Below are positions 1-11,978 of a DNA stretch of 64,000 bases, in pieces. The stretch is from the NCBI GenBank assembly GCA_030549335.1, contig CM060194.1, forward strand, positions 61,408,547-61,472,546, in the 5' to 3' direction. The first letter of the stretch is position 1. Every line of letters begins with the position of its first letter. Made by a program: the position numbers and the translations under genes. Under the pieces are notes generated by a model that was not told the origin of the DNA, did not search any database, and saw only the letters and a program-made list of their open reading frames with translations. This stretch comes from Pontederia crassipes. Taxonomy: Eukaryota; Streptophyta; Magnoliopsida; Commelinales; Pontederiaceae.

Positions 1-50
1 GAATCTTTGCGGCCTTCGGCCATTGGCAAGCAAAAGAATGGTGTTTGAGA
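1..50 (+). CDS. possible last codons of a gene entering from the left edge (uncertain)
   Basis: The first 50 bases read without a stop as the end of a protein (ESLRPSAIGKQKNGV, then TGA at 48-50) and are less AT-rich than what follows. The same bases in another frame could be an exon ending at a CAG/GTCAGT donor near 54. No family is recognisable from so few residues. This could equally be non-coding sequence. Confidence 0.2.
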
Positions 51-2394
51 ATCAGGTCAGTCGCATTTCTTAACGTTTATCTCTAATTTGCTGTCTAGCT
101 TCATATTTATTCAAGAGTTAAAGGATTATGATGGCCTATGTGAGTTCAAATATTTTCGGTTGAGACAATCTAACACATCAAGGGAGAAAAAATGTTGTCA
201 CACAAAAAGGTGTAATATTTTGTACAAAGTTATGTTATTGGCTCATACGCCATTCTTTTAAGAATGTGATATCTCATGCATAAAGTCCAAGGATGTCATT
301 GAACCCCTTCCACCCCCTGCTTAGGATGCCATAAGCCTATGACGTGCGTTCAAAAATTCAAACATTCTACAGAAATCATTAGGCAGTCCAACGTGAAATA
401 GAGCTTGTAAAATAGGAAATATAAAGTTGAAGATTTTTGTATTAATAATCATTTTCTTGCAAAATGTTAATATGATTCTAAGATACATGTGGATCGGAGT
501 TTCATTGACCAGAAAAAAAGAAAGAGGGAAAAAGAAGAAAAAAGAACATGATATTAAGTAATGAAGAGAAGGGATCCTACTCCGAGAAATAAAAACGGTC
601 CTTGCAGAAGGGATACATGTGAAAGACCACTCACCAACAAAACATTCAGCTTTTGCGAAGTGCAGGGTGAATCATTCATCAGGGATTGAACTTGACTTTG
701 ATAATTTTCCAATTTTTTGTAACCAACGTTTTGTGTTATTTCCCTTCTTTTGTTGCCCTCAAGTTCATCTTATTCCTCGTTTTGGGTGAATGGAAGCAAG
801 TTCTAGTTTCGCTAGTGCAGGCAAATTGTGTTTTATGTGGGAGACATCTGGAAGACGAAAATGTTTACGAAGATTGTATATACTGCAATATATGAGCGCA
901 TCAAAATGCTGAAGAAAATGGATGGTGTTTTAGGAGCATAAACATTCAAATGTCTTCCCTAAAAAAAATATTCAAATGACAGCTTGTGGTATATTGCTTT
1001 TTTACCAATCAGGATCATGATTGATACACTTATTCCTCTCTTTGAGGAGGCAATCAAGACTGGTTACTGAGGTTCTTGCTCCCATATATCGCGTACTTTC
1101 TCTATGACTGCTATTCAACTGAGTGCACATGTTGGAAGTCACCTGTGACTGAAGTAGAGGTAGTACCCACACCCCCCCCCCCCCCCAAAAAAAAAAAAAT
1201 GAAACAAAATATAATTAAAATCATTTAAATACACCTAATTAATATAATACAACACAATATTTTATTATACAATATTAAGAATCACATATAATAATTTTAT
1301 TAAATTAGTATTAAATTTTGAAAAATGATATGAATTTCGAGGATTGGGCCCCCAGGGCGGGGGCATATATCCCTATCCCGACAACCGAATTGACCCTTGG
1401 GGCTACTTTTGACTCCGCCCCCATCCCCACTGGGAGAAAAATTCTTGCGAATGGGGCCGCGTAGACTCGAGGTATCCTTTTGTTTCATATGTTATGTGAT
1501 TATTGTGCCCTGTAAATCACTTGACTTTTAGAGGTTCATTCTTTTTTTGGGTGAACAAAGATTTTTGTGTTTGTATGTTTTCAGTTGTATGTCAGTGTTT
1601 GATGCGGAAGAAAACAGACTTAAATATCTCCGGGTGAATATCTGAAATTTTTTTTACAGTTTTTGTGTATATTTCATTGATTTGTATATATATATCCATC
1701 CTAGTTAAGGGAAAAAACAAAACAATGGCTGGCAGTTCAACTCACTTATCACTATTCTACTCATACTTTTGTTATTCCTGATATGCTGAATTCTCAATCT
1801 TTGCATGCCAAGATATCTAACCTTTTAATGAACTGAACCTAACTGAGAAGCTGGTATTGTGGTCGAGCCAAGGGTCTTCATTGAGAGGGAACAATCTTGC
1901 CACTTGTTGGAAACTTTAAAGGGAGGTGGCTTAACTATTTAAACTTTCAGAATCTCAGTTGTCATAAATTTCACTGATATTACCATTCTAAAAAAAATCA
2001 TTTAGAAATAGCAAGGGAATAAATGCTTTATGCCCTTGATCTTGCGCTGCAAAGTACTTTAGAACAGCCTGGATAAAAAAGATTTCTCTTGCAGATACAT
2101 TTGTTGCTTTATGAGGTTTGTAGTTCAGTTATCATCATAAACTTGGTTGTTTATTTTGTTTAACCTTTTAATTGAGGTAGTTTGAGTAATTTTGAGCCAA
2201 GAAAACTCCAGTTTAATATCGCCCAAAAAAAGGAACTCCAGACTTCCAGTCTACTAAAGAACTATGGAAAGACTGCATTTGAAAAACATACGAATACTTT
2301 TGGTTTGAATACCCCCAAGCTAGGAATATTGTTGAGTAAGTCAGTAATAATAGACATCTTAGGGACTCCCTAACCTCTCTTCTATGGTGCTCAG
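51..2394. other. gene-poor stretch, no gene assigned
   Basis: AT-rich sequence with poly-pyrimidine runs. A short reading frame near 821-895 carries two CxxC pairs (CVLC and CIYC) after a possible acceptor, but it ends at once and matches no family I know. A C-run followed by an A-run lies near 1170-1200. Positions 1340-1460 form a G/C-run-rich patch (GGGGC, CCCCATCCCC) of the type seen in degenerate plant MITE-like repeats. I see no complete gene. Confidence 0.4.
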
Positions 2395-3866
2395 GACATC
2401 TGGACTCAATTGGTAAAAAATAAGTGCAATCTATTACTGCCCTAGAATGAAATTAAATGTGTGAATGCTTCATGGCCTTGTGTTACGAAGGAAATTAGGT
2501 TTGGCCTTTACAAGTATATCACTAATGGAACCTCTACTTCTGTTCTTAGTGATCCATGGATATTTAATTTACCTCTTTCTCACATGCCAACTTATGTTAA
2601 CATGCATGTACCTCTTGAGACTCTGAATGTTAATTGTCTAATCATGGATGGTAACTGGAACTTACTTTTGTTAAATGAGTATTTTGGTCCATCTCTTGTT
2701 GAAGCTATTATTGCTATACAACTGCCGCATGTTGTCTTTTGCCGGTGATGATTGATGGGTTTGGGCTGCTGATTCACACGGTGAAATCAAGGCCTCTTCA
2801 GTTTATTTTTTGCGAAGTTACCAGCCTAATCCCTTGCCGACCTTTGGAGGCCTATTTGGAAGCATATATGGTCAGTTAATGCCCCCCCCCCCCCCAAAAT
2901 CAAAATTTTTCTTTGAAAATTATCTCACTCCAGATTGCCTACTCTTGATATGCTTTCTTGTTTCAATTCAAATATTAACACCTCATGTCCTTTGTGTGGG
3001 AATGCTGTTGAGATTAATAAACATCTATTTTTTTAATGTTCCATTGCCCTTGCTCTTTGGTCTTTAATGCAATATAATATCAATTATCAAATACATTTTC
3101 ACTCATCTGGACCGGTGGCATTTGGGTGACTGGATCTTGGAGGGGCGTGGTCTGGATGCCCCTTCTGCATCTAAGCTTCAAACTCTTTTAGCCTTTTGTT
3201 TGTGGGGCATCTGGCTTGCTCGAAATGACCTCCGTTATGCTTCCAAATCGGTGACCATCTCGACTATGTGGAGACGGGCTCTGGCTGGCTCGGCTGAATT
3301 CACCAGACTCACCTCTTCTGAGGCAACCAACCCCCATGACTCCATTCGGGTCCGGTGGGAGACTCCGGTTCCCACTTGGGTGAAAGTGAACTCGGAGGTT
3401 CCTTCACCAAACGTGGGAATCCAGGGGGAGCGGATTTTATAATTCGAAATTCTGATGGGAATTGTGTTTTGGCAGGGGCTTTTGGCTGTATGGCGGCAAC
3501 TGTTCTTGAAACGGAGATGTGTGGCGCACTGTATGGGCTCAGGGGCTGTCACGATCAGGGGCACAGGTGCGTTTGGCTTGAAGTCGACTCGGCAATCTTA
3601 GAGGCAATCATTAGCAAATGATCTAAATGCTCTTGGCGATTGTGGTGCATCTTTTCTGAAATTAGCTTTTTAATTTCTTCTTTTGAAAGCTTTCAATGTA
3701 CACACTGCTATAGAGAATGTAACTCGGCCGTGAATTTCTTAGCAAATCGGGGAAGGACTTTTTTGAATACTTTTTGGACGAGGTCCCCTCCTCCAGAGGT
3801 CCTCAATATTATGTACTCGGACATTGCTCAAGCTTATAATGAAAAAAAAACATGGGTAGTTGACTA
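2395..3866 (+). pseudogene. decayed LINE (non-LTR retrotransposon) 3' fragment: RT tail, zf-RVT and RNase H
   Basis: Three consecutive blocks match the C-terminal half of plant L1-type retroelement ORF2. At 2461-2745 is the stretch before the zinc-binding domain, including a SDPWIFNLPL-type motif and a DGNW segment. At about 2965-3066 is the zf-RVT zinc-binding region, with CPLCGNAVEINKH in one frame. At 3350-3866 is an RNase H-like (RVT_3) domain with WVKVN, LETEMCGALYGL, WLEVDSAIL and a later NSAVNFLANRG segment. Stops at 2746 and 3619, a C-run at 2881-2895 and several frame changes show that it cannot make a protein. The reverse transcriptase core itself is missing, as expected of a 5'-truncated LINE. 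The homology is recognised by motif. Confidence 0.75.
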
Positions 3867-5103
3867 GGGAAAGGAAACTTTGGAAAAGGAGTTTTCAAAT
3901 TCATTTGCATATTCTCTTTGTCTGCCTAAAGATGGAGTGCCAATTGATACATCCGTCCTTATAGATTTCTTTTTCTTTATATTGTTATTCTATAGACAAA
4001 ATCCCAGCTGGTCGCTAATGGCTTTTCTTAACGGATAAGCATTGAAAGTTTGGAGGCGGCATTCATGAGTTTGGCATTTTAGAGGATGTATTTGGGGACC
4101 AGTATCCATCGCCTGTGATCATATTCTTCTCATTTTATATGGGATTTCCTGATCCGTTTAGGTGTTCATAGAAAAGTCAGTAAAATTGTTCCTTGCTAGG
4201 GCCAACTTGTTCTATTTTAGCATTTGATAACAAAAAAAATGTTTCCTATGATGTCCTAGAAACTTTCATTCTGTACATTTGTGTTCCAAGTGGACATAGG
4301 TACAAGAAAAGAAGATGGGCATCCATGAAGCTATCATCATCTTATTGATCCATGAAGTTTAATTTTAGTAGGATGTTAACCCACGTTGTTTTCAACTTAT
4401 CCAGTCGATGGGCATATGAAATATCCCATCAAAGTGCAAGAGATGAATTAAATTGAGCATGGTATACTGATAGGACTCTTGCGTTTTATGAAAGAAAAAG
4501 GAAGACATGCCTTTGTTAATATCACTACTCACCAAGAAAAACAAACTTGATCCATAAAAAAACGTTTTCAAATATTCTTGAGCAGTGAAGAGCTTGGTCA
4601 CATCCAATCAGAGGTCTGTTCTGTTTTACCTTTTCTTTTAGCAATAAGAAGACTACGACAAGTTACATATAAGAACCTGAAAAAGAACAATCAGCAGAAA
4701 CACAAAAGGAGAAGAAAAGGAAGAAAACTTGAGGATTGCTGGTTATTATTTGACTATGTGGGACCAGTGTTTGACCATTATCCTTTGTTCGTTGGCCTGC
4801 TGAATTAGTTACTAAATCAAGTCAGCTACCTATAGATGTTAGAAACACGAATCCAGAACTAAATGCTTTGGGGGGGATGCAAGACTTGATCAACACAGAA
4901 ATCCTATATTTCCTTCCACAATCGAAACATCAAGAACGACTACATCATCAAAGCTCACATGTCCATGAAATCTGATCTCCCTTGAGAACCAGGAGTCCTA
5001 GTGGATTCATCATTCACTCACAACAGAAAGTTTCATGAGGGGATGAAAGATTGTATGAAAAAAAAAAAAAGGAAAAGAAAGAATACAACAGTGTGAGCAA
5101 GTC
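3867..5103. other. no gene recognised
   Basis: AT-rich sequence with short reading frames on both strands, none carrying a recognisable motif. An A-rich tract lies at 5058-5070. The part next to 5104 is probably the 3' untranslated region of the minus-strand AT-hook gene. Confidence 0.4.
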
Positions 5104-5469
5104 TCATGTGCTCTTACGAGGCTGTTGGCTTTTCCTCCTTGTTGTTCTGCTTTTGGGTGTTTGTTGTCCTTGGCTCTCTTCCACCCTGAGATCTTCATTT
5201 TTAACAGTTGCAGCAGCTAATGAGGAGGAGGGCACCTCTGCTCCCTGCTGCTCTTGCTTCATTTTCTCCTCCTCCTCCTCATTATTATTAGTCCTCCTCT
5301 TCTTTAGTTCTTCCTCATCACCCTCCTCTTCTTCTTCTTCCTCCTCTACGTCTCTCTCCTCTTCTGCAACCACCTTGCGAGGCCTGCCTCTCTTTCTTGA
5401 TGGTTGGCTGGATACTCCAGGTCTTGTACTCGATGGGATGGACCTCCTCTTGGTTCTCTGTTTGCCCAT
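5104..5469 (-). CDS. short AT-hook nuclear protein (121 aa)
   Basis: The predicted protein is small, very basic at both ends and acidic in the middle. Residues 26-32 (KRGRPRK) are a canonical AT-hook, which binds the minor groove of AT-rich DNA, so a nuclear, chromatin-associated role is inferred. Residues 36-55 and 64-70 are glutamate runs. The C-terminus (TRRKSQQPRK) is basic again and may serve as a nuclear localisation signal. The ATG at 5469 was chosen because it is the first ATG in frame; an in-frame TGA lies about 70 bases upstream, so an undetected upstream exon is possible. A TATATAA box lies about 200 bp upstream on the same strand. The opposite strand is also open here, but only because of the GAG/GAA repeats. 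I cannot name a specific family beyond the AT-hook. Confidence 0.6.
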   Translation of the reverse strand: MGKQRTKRRSIPSSTRPGVSSQPSRKRGRPRKVVAEEERDVEEEEEEEEGDEEELKKRRTNNNEEEEEKMKQEQQGAEVPSSSLAAATVKNEDLRVEESQGQQTPKSRTTRRKSQQPRKST

Positions 5470-5663
5470 GTCCGAAAGGGGGAAAATGGAGAGCCCAATA
5501 TCAATTCCTAGAACTTCTGGAGGATTATGAGCAAATCACAGCATGGATATCCAGAGACAGAAGTGGAGCTGCTAAGAACCTACTGACCGCATAAAGGAAG
5601 GCAGCCCCGTTCTGTAGCTTTCTCGTCCCATCCGTTTGCTTCGTTTCCTACTACAATTTTTTT

Positions 5664-5672
5664 TTATATAAG
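5664..5672 (-). promoter_or_regulatory. TATA box candidate for the AT-hook gene
   Basis: On the minus strand this reads CTTATATAA followed by an A-run. It lies about 195 bp upstream of the start codon at 5469, which suits a core promoter with a short 5' UTR. This is motif evidence only. Confidence 0.4.
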
Positions 5673-6765
5673 CAGCCGCAGGCAGCAGCAGCGGCCAGCA
5701 GAGGATAAAGGGGAGTCAAGGAGGCGCAGAGAAAAAAGAAAAAAGAGCAGGACACAAAAGCTCTGCACTCGGCAGTATAAATATTACTGCATGCAATCGA
5801 CCTTGTTACTAACCACTACTGTCTCTCTTTAGTTTACAAAATACAAACACTGTAGGAATGTGTAGGGCTTCCTCTTCTATATTTCAGGTTAAATAGTTTT
5901 TTTTTCTTCTTTTTTTGTCCTGACGTCGTATGATCTATGTAGTCGACCCCACCTAGTGGAATAAAGCTTTGTTGTTTTTTGTTGTTTTTCCCCTATGTTA
6001 TCTGCGTGTGGATCATTATTTTGTTCTATCGTGCAGGTGCATCAGCGTTTGTTGGACAGCTTCGAAAATAAATTTTTAAGGTGAAAATTGGTGATCATGG
6101 TATCAAAAATCGGAGTCTTCAACCAGCATTCTTTGATTAGTTCGACATATTTATATGGTCAGCTTGCTTATGATTATTAGAAAAACGATTGCTCTTTTTT
6201 TTCATGCAGGGCATATGTTATAAGTCTTGTATTGTGAAATTGAACAAGGGCATGATTTTAGTTTATACCTTGCTAGTTAAGAATCAAGTTCCAAAAAACA
6301 AATTCATCGGAAAAGGTTCTAAGTTACACAGTCATGAAATCACGGCAAATTCACATTATTTTACAAACTTCAAGTAAATGAAACTGACAGGTAGGTTAAA
6401 ATTCGAACTATTACGCCCAAGTTAAGTCAATCAAATTTTCTTATGCTTTTGAATACGTAAAAATGATATTACCTGGATTGTCTTTGCTTAAAAATTTCTC
6501 GAATTTCATTCCCATAAGACAAAAATGACAATCACTCAACATAAGCAATTAAGTGCAACTATATTTGTTAACTGGCTTTGAGTAGATTTATTACTTCTTG
6601 AAATCATTGGTTTGTCGAGTTACGAGTACCTTGATTTAATTACGCAAAATTTTAAATTTGTTTTTCTTATATATAATTAGGAAAAAAGCCTACTTGTGCG
6701 AATTATGCATCCAAGCTGAAAAAAGTGTGAAAAAGTAAAATTTTGATCCCAGATTGAAAGGTGGA
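5673..6765. other. AT-rich intergenic stretch, no gene recognised
   Basis: This contains CAG-rich and A/G-rich sequence at 5670-5760, probably the upstream region of the AT-hook gene. The remainder is AT-rich, with only short unrecognised reading frames. A TATAAATA-like motif occurs near 5776 on the plus strand, with no gene following it. Confidence 0.4.
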
Positions 6766-6769
6766 TTAA

Positions 6770-7205
6770 AAGTCCCGACCGATGGCAGAGTCGTCGTTAA
6801 GAGCGCAAAAGAGGGGCAGTAGCGGGACGTATTTGCTGCGACTGGCTTGGCTTCCATGGAGAGCCAAACACGCTGACGACGAATACGACGGGACAGCCAA
6901 CAGCCATGTCAGCCCACTCAAAAACACCGCGCAGCGGATCCGATGCCCTCCCTCCAACAGCGAACAGGGGACGGCAGCAGGCGAATCCCGTCGGGAGAAA
7001 GACGGGACCCACTTGACCATTTGGACCCAAGGCCCAATGGAAGATTCCACAGCGAGTGGCAGCTGTTCGGGGGCATACTTCGGGCCGCTGAGTCCCCGGG
7101 GCCCATTCGTGGCAGCGCAATAAATTTTTGCAGCCGTCGGATCTGCCCCAATCTTGTCAGTGGGGGCCCAGAAGGCGTCATCGTGTCTGCTGCGGCCCCC
7201 CGAAA
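6770..7205. other. GC-rich island with three GGCCCA (site II-type) motifs, no gene attached
   Basis: This island of about 430 bp is markedly GC-rich between AT-rich flanks. All reading frames across it are short and overlap on both strands, as expected from GC content alone. GGCCCA occurs at about 7031, 7100 and 7165. This is the plant site II / TGGGCC promoter element found in many housekeeping promoters. No coding sequence follows closely on either strand; the nearest gene that could use it is the AT-hook gene 1.3 kb away on the minus strand. An exon or a captured fragment in a dead element is also possible. Confidence 0.35.
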
Positions 7206-8325
7206 ATATTTTTTTAGATTTATTTAATTTAGTTTCTTTCCTCAGATCTCAACGTCTCGCTTTTCTACTTATCTCCTATTTTATAAATATAAGAAAACTT
7301 TTGTTTGTACTTTTCGTTTTGTTTAACACGTCAATATGTTACATCTATAGCATATGAGTTATAGTGTTTACAAATATTTTTTCTTCATTATCTTACACAT
7401 TATTCGCATTTTTTACATACTTTAATTTTTCTATAATTCAAATTCTGTTTTAAATATACATTAGTAATCAAAATCAATATTTTTTTACCATATAGTGTTG
7501 GATTAAACTAGACAACTGAAGCAGATGAATCAGACAAAATGCATGATATAATAATTCAAAAAAAAAACGGAGTACCAAGAGTTTTACTTTGTTCAAACGT
7601 AGTCATGACTTTTATTATGATTCAAATGGAGTGATGACGTGTCTAATATTTCTGAAATGCTTGCTAAATGATGCAGATTTTTTATAATATTTTAAAATAA
7701 AAAAATAAATTAGCTAAAGAGTGATGGCATTAAGCCTTTCCGTGTGTGGTTAAGGGCTCCCTTATTCTAATAGTAGCTTTTTATATATAAATTTTGAGAA
7801 TTATCTTTCCAAATTCAGTGATTATATCTATTTAATGGTCTTTGTAAAATCCGGACCACGAATCCAGATTGATCAATCAATCAAATCGGTCCAACTGAGA
7901 CGAAAATATAATAAATTAATAGAAATAATGAAATATCGATATATACTTTATATCATCATATTATCGATAGCTCGTACTTCTATTACTCAAATTAACTTGA
8001 TAATTTGTGTGTGTGTGAGATGTGGTCTAAGTTGTGTGGATATAATGTGCATAGTTGTTATAAGTTAATGAACTCTAGATGTAGCTAGTGGTCAAGTGGA
8101 CGATTTTTTATTTCTCAAATTTCACAATCACATGCAAATGATTATGTTGAGACGGAACGCGTGGATTTTAAATATATTTTTAGTAGTACAATACAAAGTA
8201 AGAGTAGGTTTAACTTATAAATAATTTGATAATACAATTAATAGCCAACTTTCAAATAAGTTAATCTAGGTCTAAAGTAATTTGCATGTGGTGCAGATTT
8301 ATTATTTATATCAATATTATAGGAC
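7206..8325. other. AT-rich stretch with a small repeat remnant
   Basis: AT-rich sequence without a gene. Positions 7845-7905 (CCGGACCACGAATCCAGATTGATC and on) resemble the left end of the inverted-repeat element at 8330 and are probably a decayed relative. Confidence 0.35.
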
Positions 8326-8329
8326 TCGG

Positions 8330-8911
8330 CCCGACCATCGACCCGGATTGATCAACAGGTCAGGTCGGACTGATTGGACCGGATCGAACCGGATGATTGG
8401 ACCGGATAATGTAAATTAATAAATGAATAAAATAAGTTAAAGAGTTTCTTATAATCTTGTTAATATATAATATATTATTTAACAAAAATATAAAATATAA
8501 TATAATAAAGTAAAATAAAATAATTCAGATTAAATAATATAATAAAGTAACATAAATTAAGTCATCAATATAAATAAAAGGTTCTAGTTATAAATAAAAA
8601 AAATAGTGAAAAAATTATATATATATGACAAGAGGACATTAAAATATAAATTTCAAGATATATATAATATGTCTAAATATTTTAATAAATTTTTTTATTT
8701 TTCAAAAAAAATTTATTTTAACAATTGACCCAACTGGGTCGGTTAAACCCTCCGGGTCGACCGGTTGAACCTGAATTTTGACCGAGTCAAAGATCGGGTT
8801 TGACCGAGTCAAAGTGGGTCAAACTTTTTTCCGAGTTTTAACTGACCCGCGGATCATTTTAGACCCCGAACATCAGTCCGACCGGCTGGTCAGGTCGGGT
8901 CTGACAATCAT
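8330..8911. mobile_element. degenerate inverted-repeat (MITE-like) element rich in GACCGG/CCGGTC
   Basis: The left end (GACTCGGCCCGACCATCGAC) is an imperfect inverted match to the right end, which reads GTCAGACCCGACCTGACCAG on the minus strand. Both ends carry repeated ACCGG, GGTCGG and GACC words, and the middle is AT-rich and non-coding. No clean target duplication is visible, so the borders are approximate (within about 10 bp). There is no transposase, so it would be non-autonomous. The superfamily is not assigned. Confidence 0.45.
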
Positions 8912-10348
8912 GATTTATATATATTGCATAAGGATACATTGATGGTCCTTAAATCGTTATGCAAATGCTAAGTCAGAATCTAATTTTTCTATGACTATTA
9001 AGATTAAATCAGCACAAAATTGATTGCAACAGTCAAAGGACAAAACATTTATAAATAAGTGGAGCTAGAGAATGGCAATGAGGTGGGTATTATCCATGTT
9101 ATTAAAATTAGACTGGACCAATCAGTTCAATAGTTTCACCGCGACAGCTCGTCCAATCTGGTCGTTCAATCTGATTTGGCTTCAAAATTGGTGTGTCAGT
9201 AAGTATTGAACCAGAAAAAAAAAACTAGTGAATTGATCAAAACAAGGTTAAAGATCAATTTTGAAGGAAACAAAAACAAGTTAAAGTGGAAGTAACTGAA
9301 AATGGAAGGAAAATTTTATAATATAAATTATGTCAAGAAGTAATCACAATGGAAATAAAAAAAATACACGAAGATAACTAATAGGAAGAAGAAATGACAA
9401 AAGAATAAAAGGAACCATCACCGAGAAGAATTAGAATTTAAGAAATGAAAAAAATTGAAGTAAATAAATTATGTAAACTATTCAAATAATAATAAATAAG
9501 TTAATAATGATATGGGATAAAATAAATTAATACTTTTTTTCATTAGGATTAGGCTCCGTTGGCAATATCAAAATTAACGTTTCAAATAACGTTTTGTGAA
9601 TTAAACGTTATTTTTTTGTTTGGTAAATGATAAAAATAAGTAGTGTTTAACGTTTCATATGAAAATATTGAAAAGCTACTTCTTATAACATTTAGCTATT
9701 AGATGTTAGCGGTTTATAACTTTTTCCAATTCTAGCCTTATTCAAATACATTTATTTATCAACTTATCCTATTTATGTTAACAATGAATAAAAATTTATT
9801 TTAATAATTAATATTTTTATAGCATGTGTGCACTATATAAAATTTATTGTTAACATAAATGTTTATATATTTTAACAAAAAAATTAATTGTGAGATTTTA
9901 TTTTATTTATTGAGATATAAATAATTTATTTATTATATTATAATAGAATTTGTATAGCTCTTAAATCGAATCATTTATTATATGTCCAATTATGTCATTT
10001 TATATTAATCATATAATTCTATTCTTAAATTTATCAAACACATATTGTTAGAACCTCTAACTATTAATCATCATCCGCTATTCACGTAATGTTGCATCTC
10101 GTCCGAGACCATTATCCTATTCACTATCAAATCACTATTTGCTTATCAAATCGCTAATAATGTCAAAACATTTAAATCCTAACATATAATAGTGGCTAGT
10201 AGAAAAACAAATGACGCTTAAAATTAGGACCGAGTTGGCTGATCTTATCGTGACCCTTGCTCAAATTCAATATATGAGAATCAACAACTTGATCATCTTA
10301 TTGTTCGAATTTGACTTATCAAATTTCATCAAGAATCAAGTGAAAACT
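8912..10348. other. AT-rich repeat-derived stretch, no gene
   Basis: At 9108-9200 there is another patch resembling the GACCGG-type element (ACTGGACCAATCAGTTCAAT), and 11310-11375 carries similar words in the other orientation. From 9550 a segment begins GGCTCCGTTGGCAA, the usual opening of plant hAT/Harbinger MITEs, but I could not find its partner end. No coding potential is seen. Confidence 0.35.
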
Positions 10349-11054
10349 GGGATAAATTATACATATAGTCTTTCAATTTTAGGTGTGGTAATTAGATGGT
10401 CTTTCAACTTCATTTTGTAATTAAACCATCCTCGAATTTATTTTTCTTACACGCATTGTGTTCTTTGACTGTCGATAATAAGTTTTTCAATTGCATTACT
10501 GACAAAGCACAAGAGAGAAGTAATAAAATAATATAAATATATAATGTTTTTTTTAAAAAGAGACGATAACCTCGTGGTTGCCGCCCCTTATTGTCTCCTC
10601 TTTGACGCAGAGAGGAGAAGGGAACCTCTTTTCTCTAAAAGGGGAGCGCCAACCCAATGAGCTCGCATAGAGGGGGCGACGTCTCCCTTCTCTCTTGCTC
10701 GAAAGGAAAGGGGTGCATCGTCCCTGTGCAAGCTTGCATAAGGGGCTGATGCCACCCTTTTTTCTCTCTCACGCGTGCGAGAGGAAAGGGAGGCGTCGGC
10801 CCCTCTTGTTCGAGCTCATCATTCGCCACTCGTCGGCGAGCTTGCAGGGGTTGGCACCCATTCCCCTCTCCTCTCGAATGCCGAAGAGGAAGGGGCATTG
10901 GCTCCCATTTTTGTTTTTATTAATTATTTTTATTATTTATTATTTTTTGCGTCACGTCGATAGCATAATAAAAAATTTGGCTATTGAAGATCGGGAGGAC
11001 AAATGACAATTAAAATATTGACCTAAAATTAAGGAATGATTCGTATAATTTACC
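10349..11054. mobile_element. inverted-repeat element (about 0.7 kb) with a GC-rich core
   Basis: The left end (GGATAAATTATACATATAGT) and the minus-strand right end (GGTAAATTATACGAATCATT) are imperfect inverted repeats that continue into a shared AATTTTAGGT word, about 35 bp in all. Between them, 10570-10910 is GC-rich with repeated AGCTTGCA, GAGCTC and GGAAAGGGG words and reading frames open on both strands. The ends resemble Mutator-type MITEs, but no convincing 9-bp target duplication was found. The core has no recognisable protein. Confidence 0.5.
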
Positions 11055-11978
11055 GAAATTATTATATCTTATCTTAGGCAATATGACAACTATGTAAATG
11101 TGCTTTAACTCATATACTATTTGCATTTGGTTAATGGCTCTGAAATTTGTGTTGTGAAAATAATTATCGTTTCAACAAAAAGACTTATTTTTTTATAGTA
11201 AAAAATGATTTTTGAGTTAATTTGTATAATTTATACTTGTTTCAATGTTAATGCATAACAATACTTAGTTTATTAATTTGTAATTAATAAATTATGTGCC
11301 TTATATAGTTTTTATTTGATCAGTTCAACCCGTCCGATATCTCCTGCCCGAGCCATTGATCGCACTGGCATTTGATTTGTAAATTAGGAGGTTATGAACA
11401 TGTTGATGACATGGGCCTCATGTTTTTATCTCGCTATCCTTTAGAACTATGTGCTTTAAACACTTCATTAATCAAGAAAAAGATTGTAAGATGACCACAA
11501 TAAATATATCAAATTTCATAATCCCTTCTTTTGGTGAGAGGATGATAATCATATATTATGTACTTGAATAAGTTACAATTCTTTAATTTTTTGTTCACAT
11601 TGTTAAAATATCTTTAGCGGTAATCAACAATCAAAATATAAATTTAAATAGTCAATTTTTTTTAAAAGGATCTAGAAAAGAAGTGTTAAACTCCTAAGAA
11701 AGTGTTAAAAATCAAAGTTAGCCCACCAAATAGAGTAAATATTGAGAATCATCATAGGTATTTATCCTTCTATTTTTTTTAATATTTTGTTAGTCGACTC
11801 CATAGTCCAGTACTCTCAACTCTATCTTGCATTTCTTTTGCTATAATACTGTACTGTGAAACACAATAATCTTGTATCCACTTGTAGCAGCAATCTAATT
11901 ATGATTGTCTAGTGATAGAGGGACCCATACATTATGCACAAAGTTTTATCTCCGAAATTATGTGCACTCAGACGAATC
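11055..11978. other. AT-rich stretch leading into a CACTA-like element
   Basis: No gene. Positions 11890-11970 contain words (ATTATGATTGTCTA, TCCGAAATTATGTGCAC) that recur inverted near 12440-12550 inside the following element, so the repeat-derived region extends outside the borders given for it. Confidence 0.35.

Noticed and set aside
5051..5530. 159-codon plus-strand frame opposite the AT-hook gene
   Set aside because: Serine/leucine runs are the antisense of the GAG/GAA repeats; the minus strand has the AT-hook motif.
8075..8105. TAGCTAGTGGTCAAGTGG, resembling a SINE A box
   Set aside because: No B box at the right distance and no clear 3' tail.
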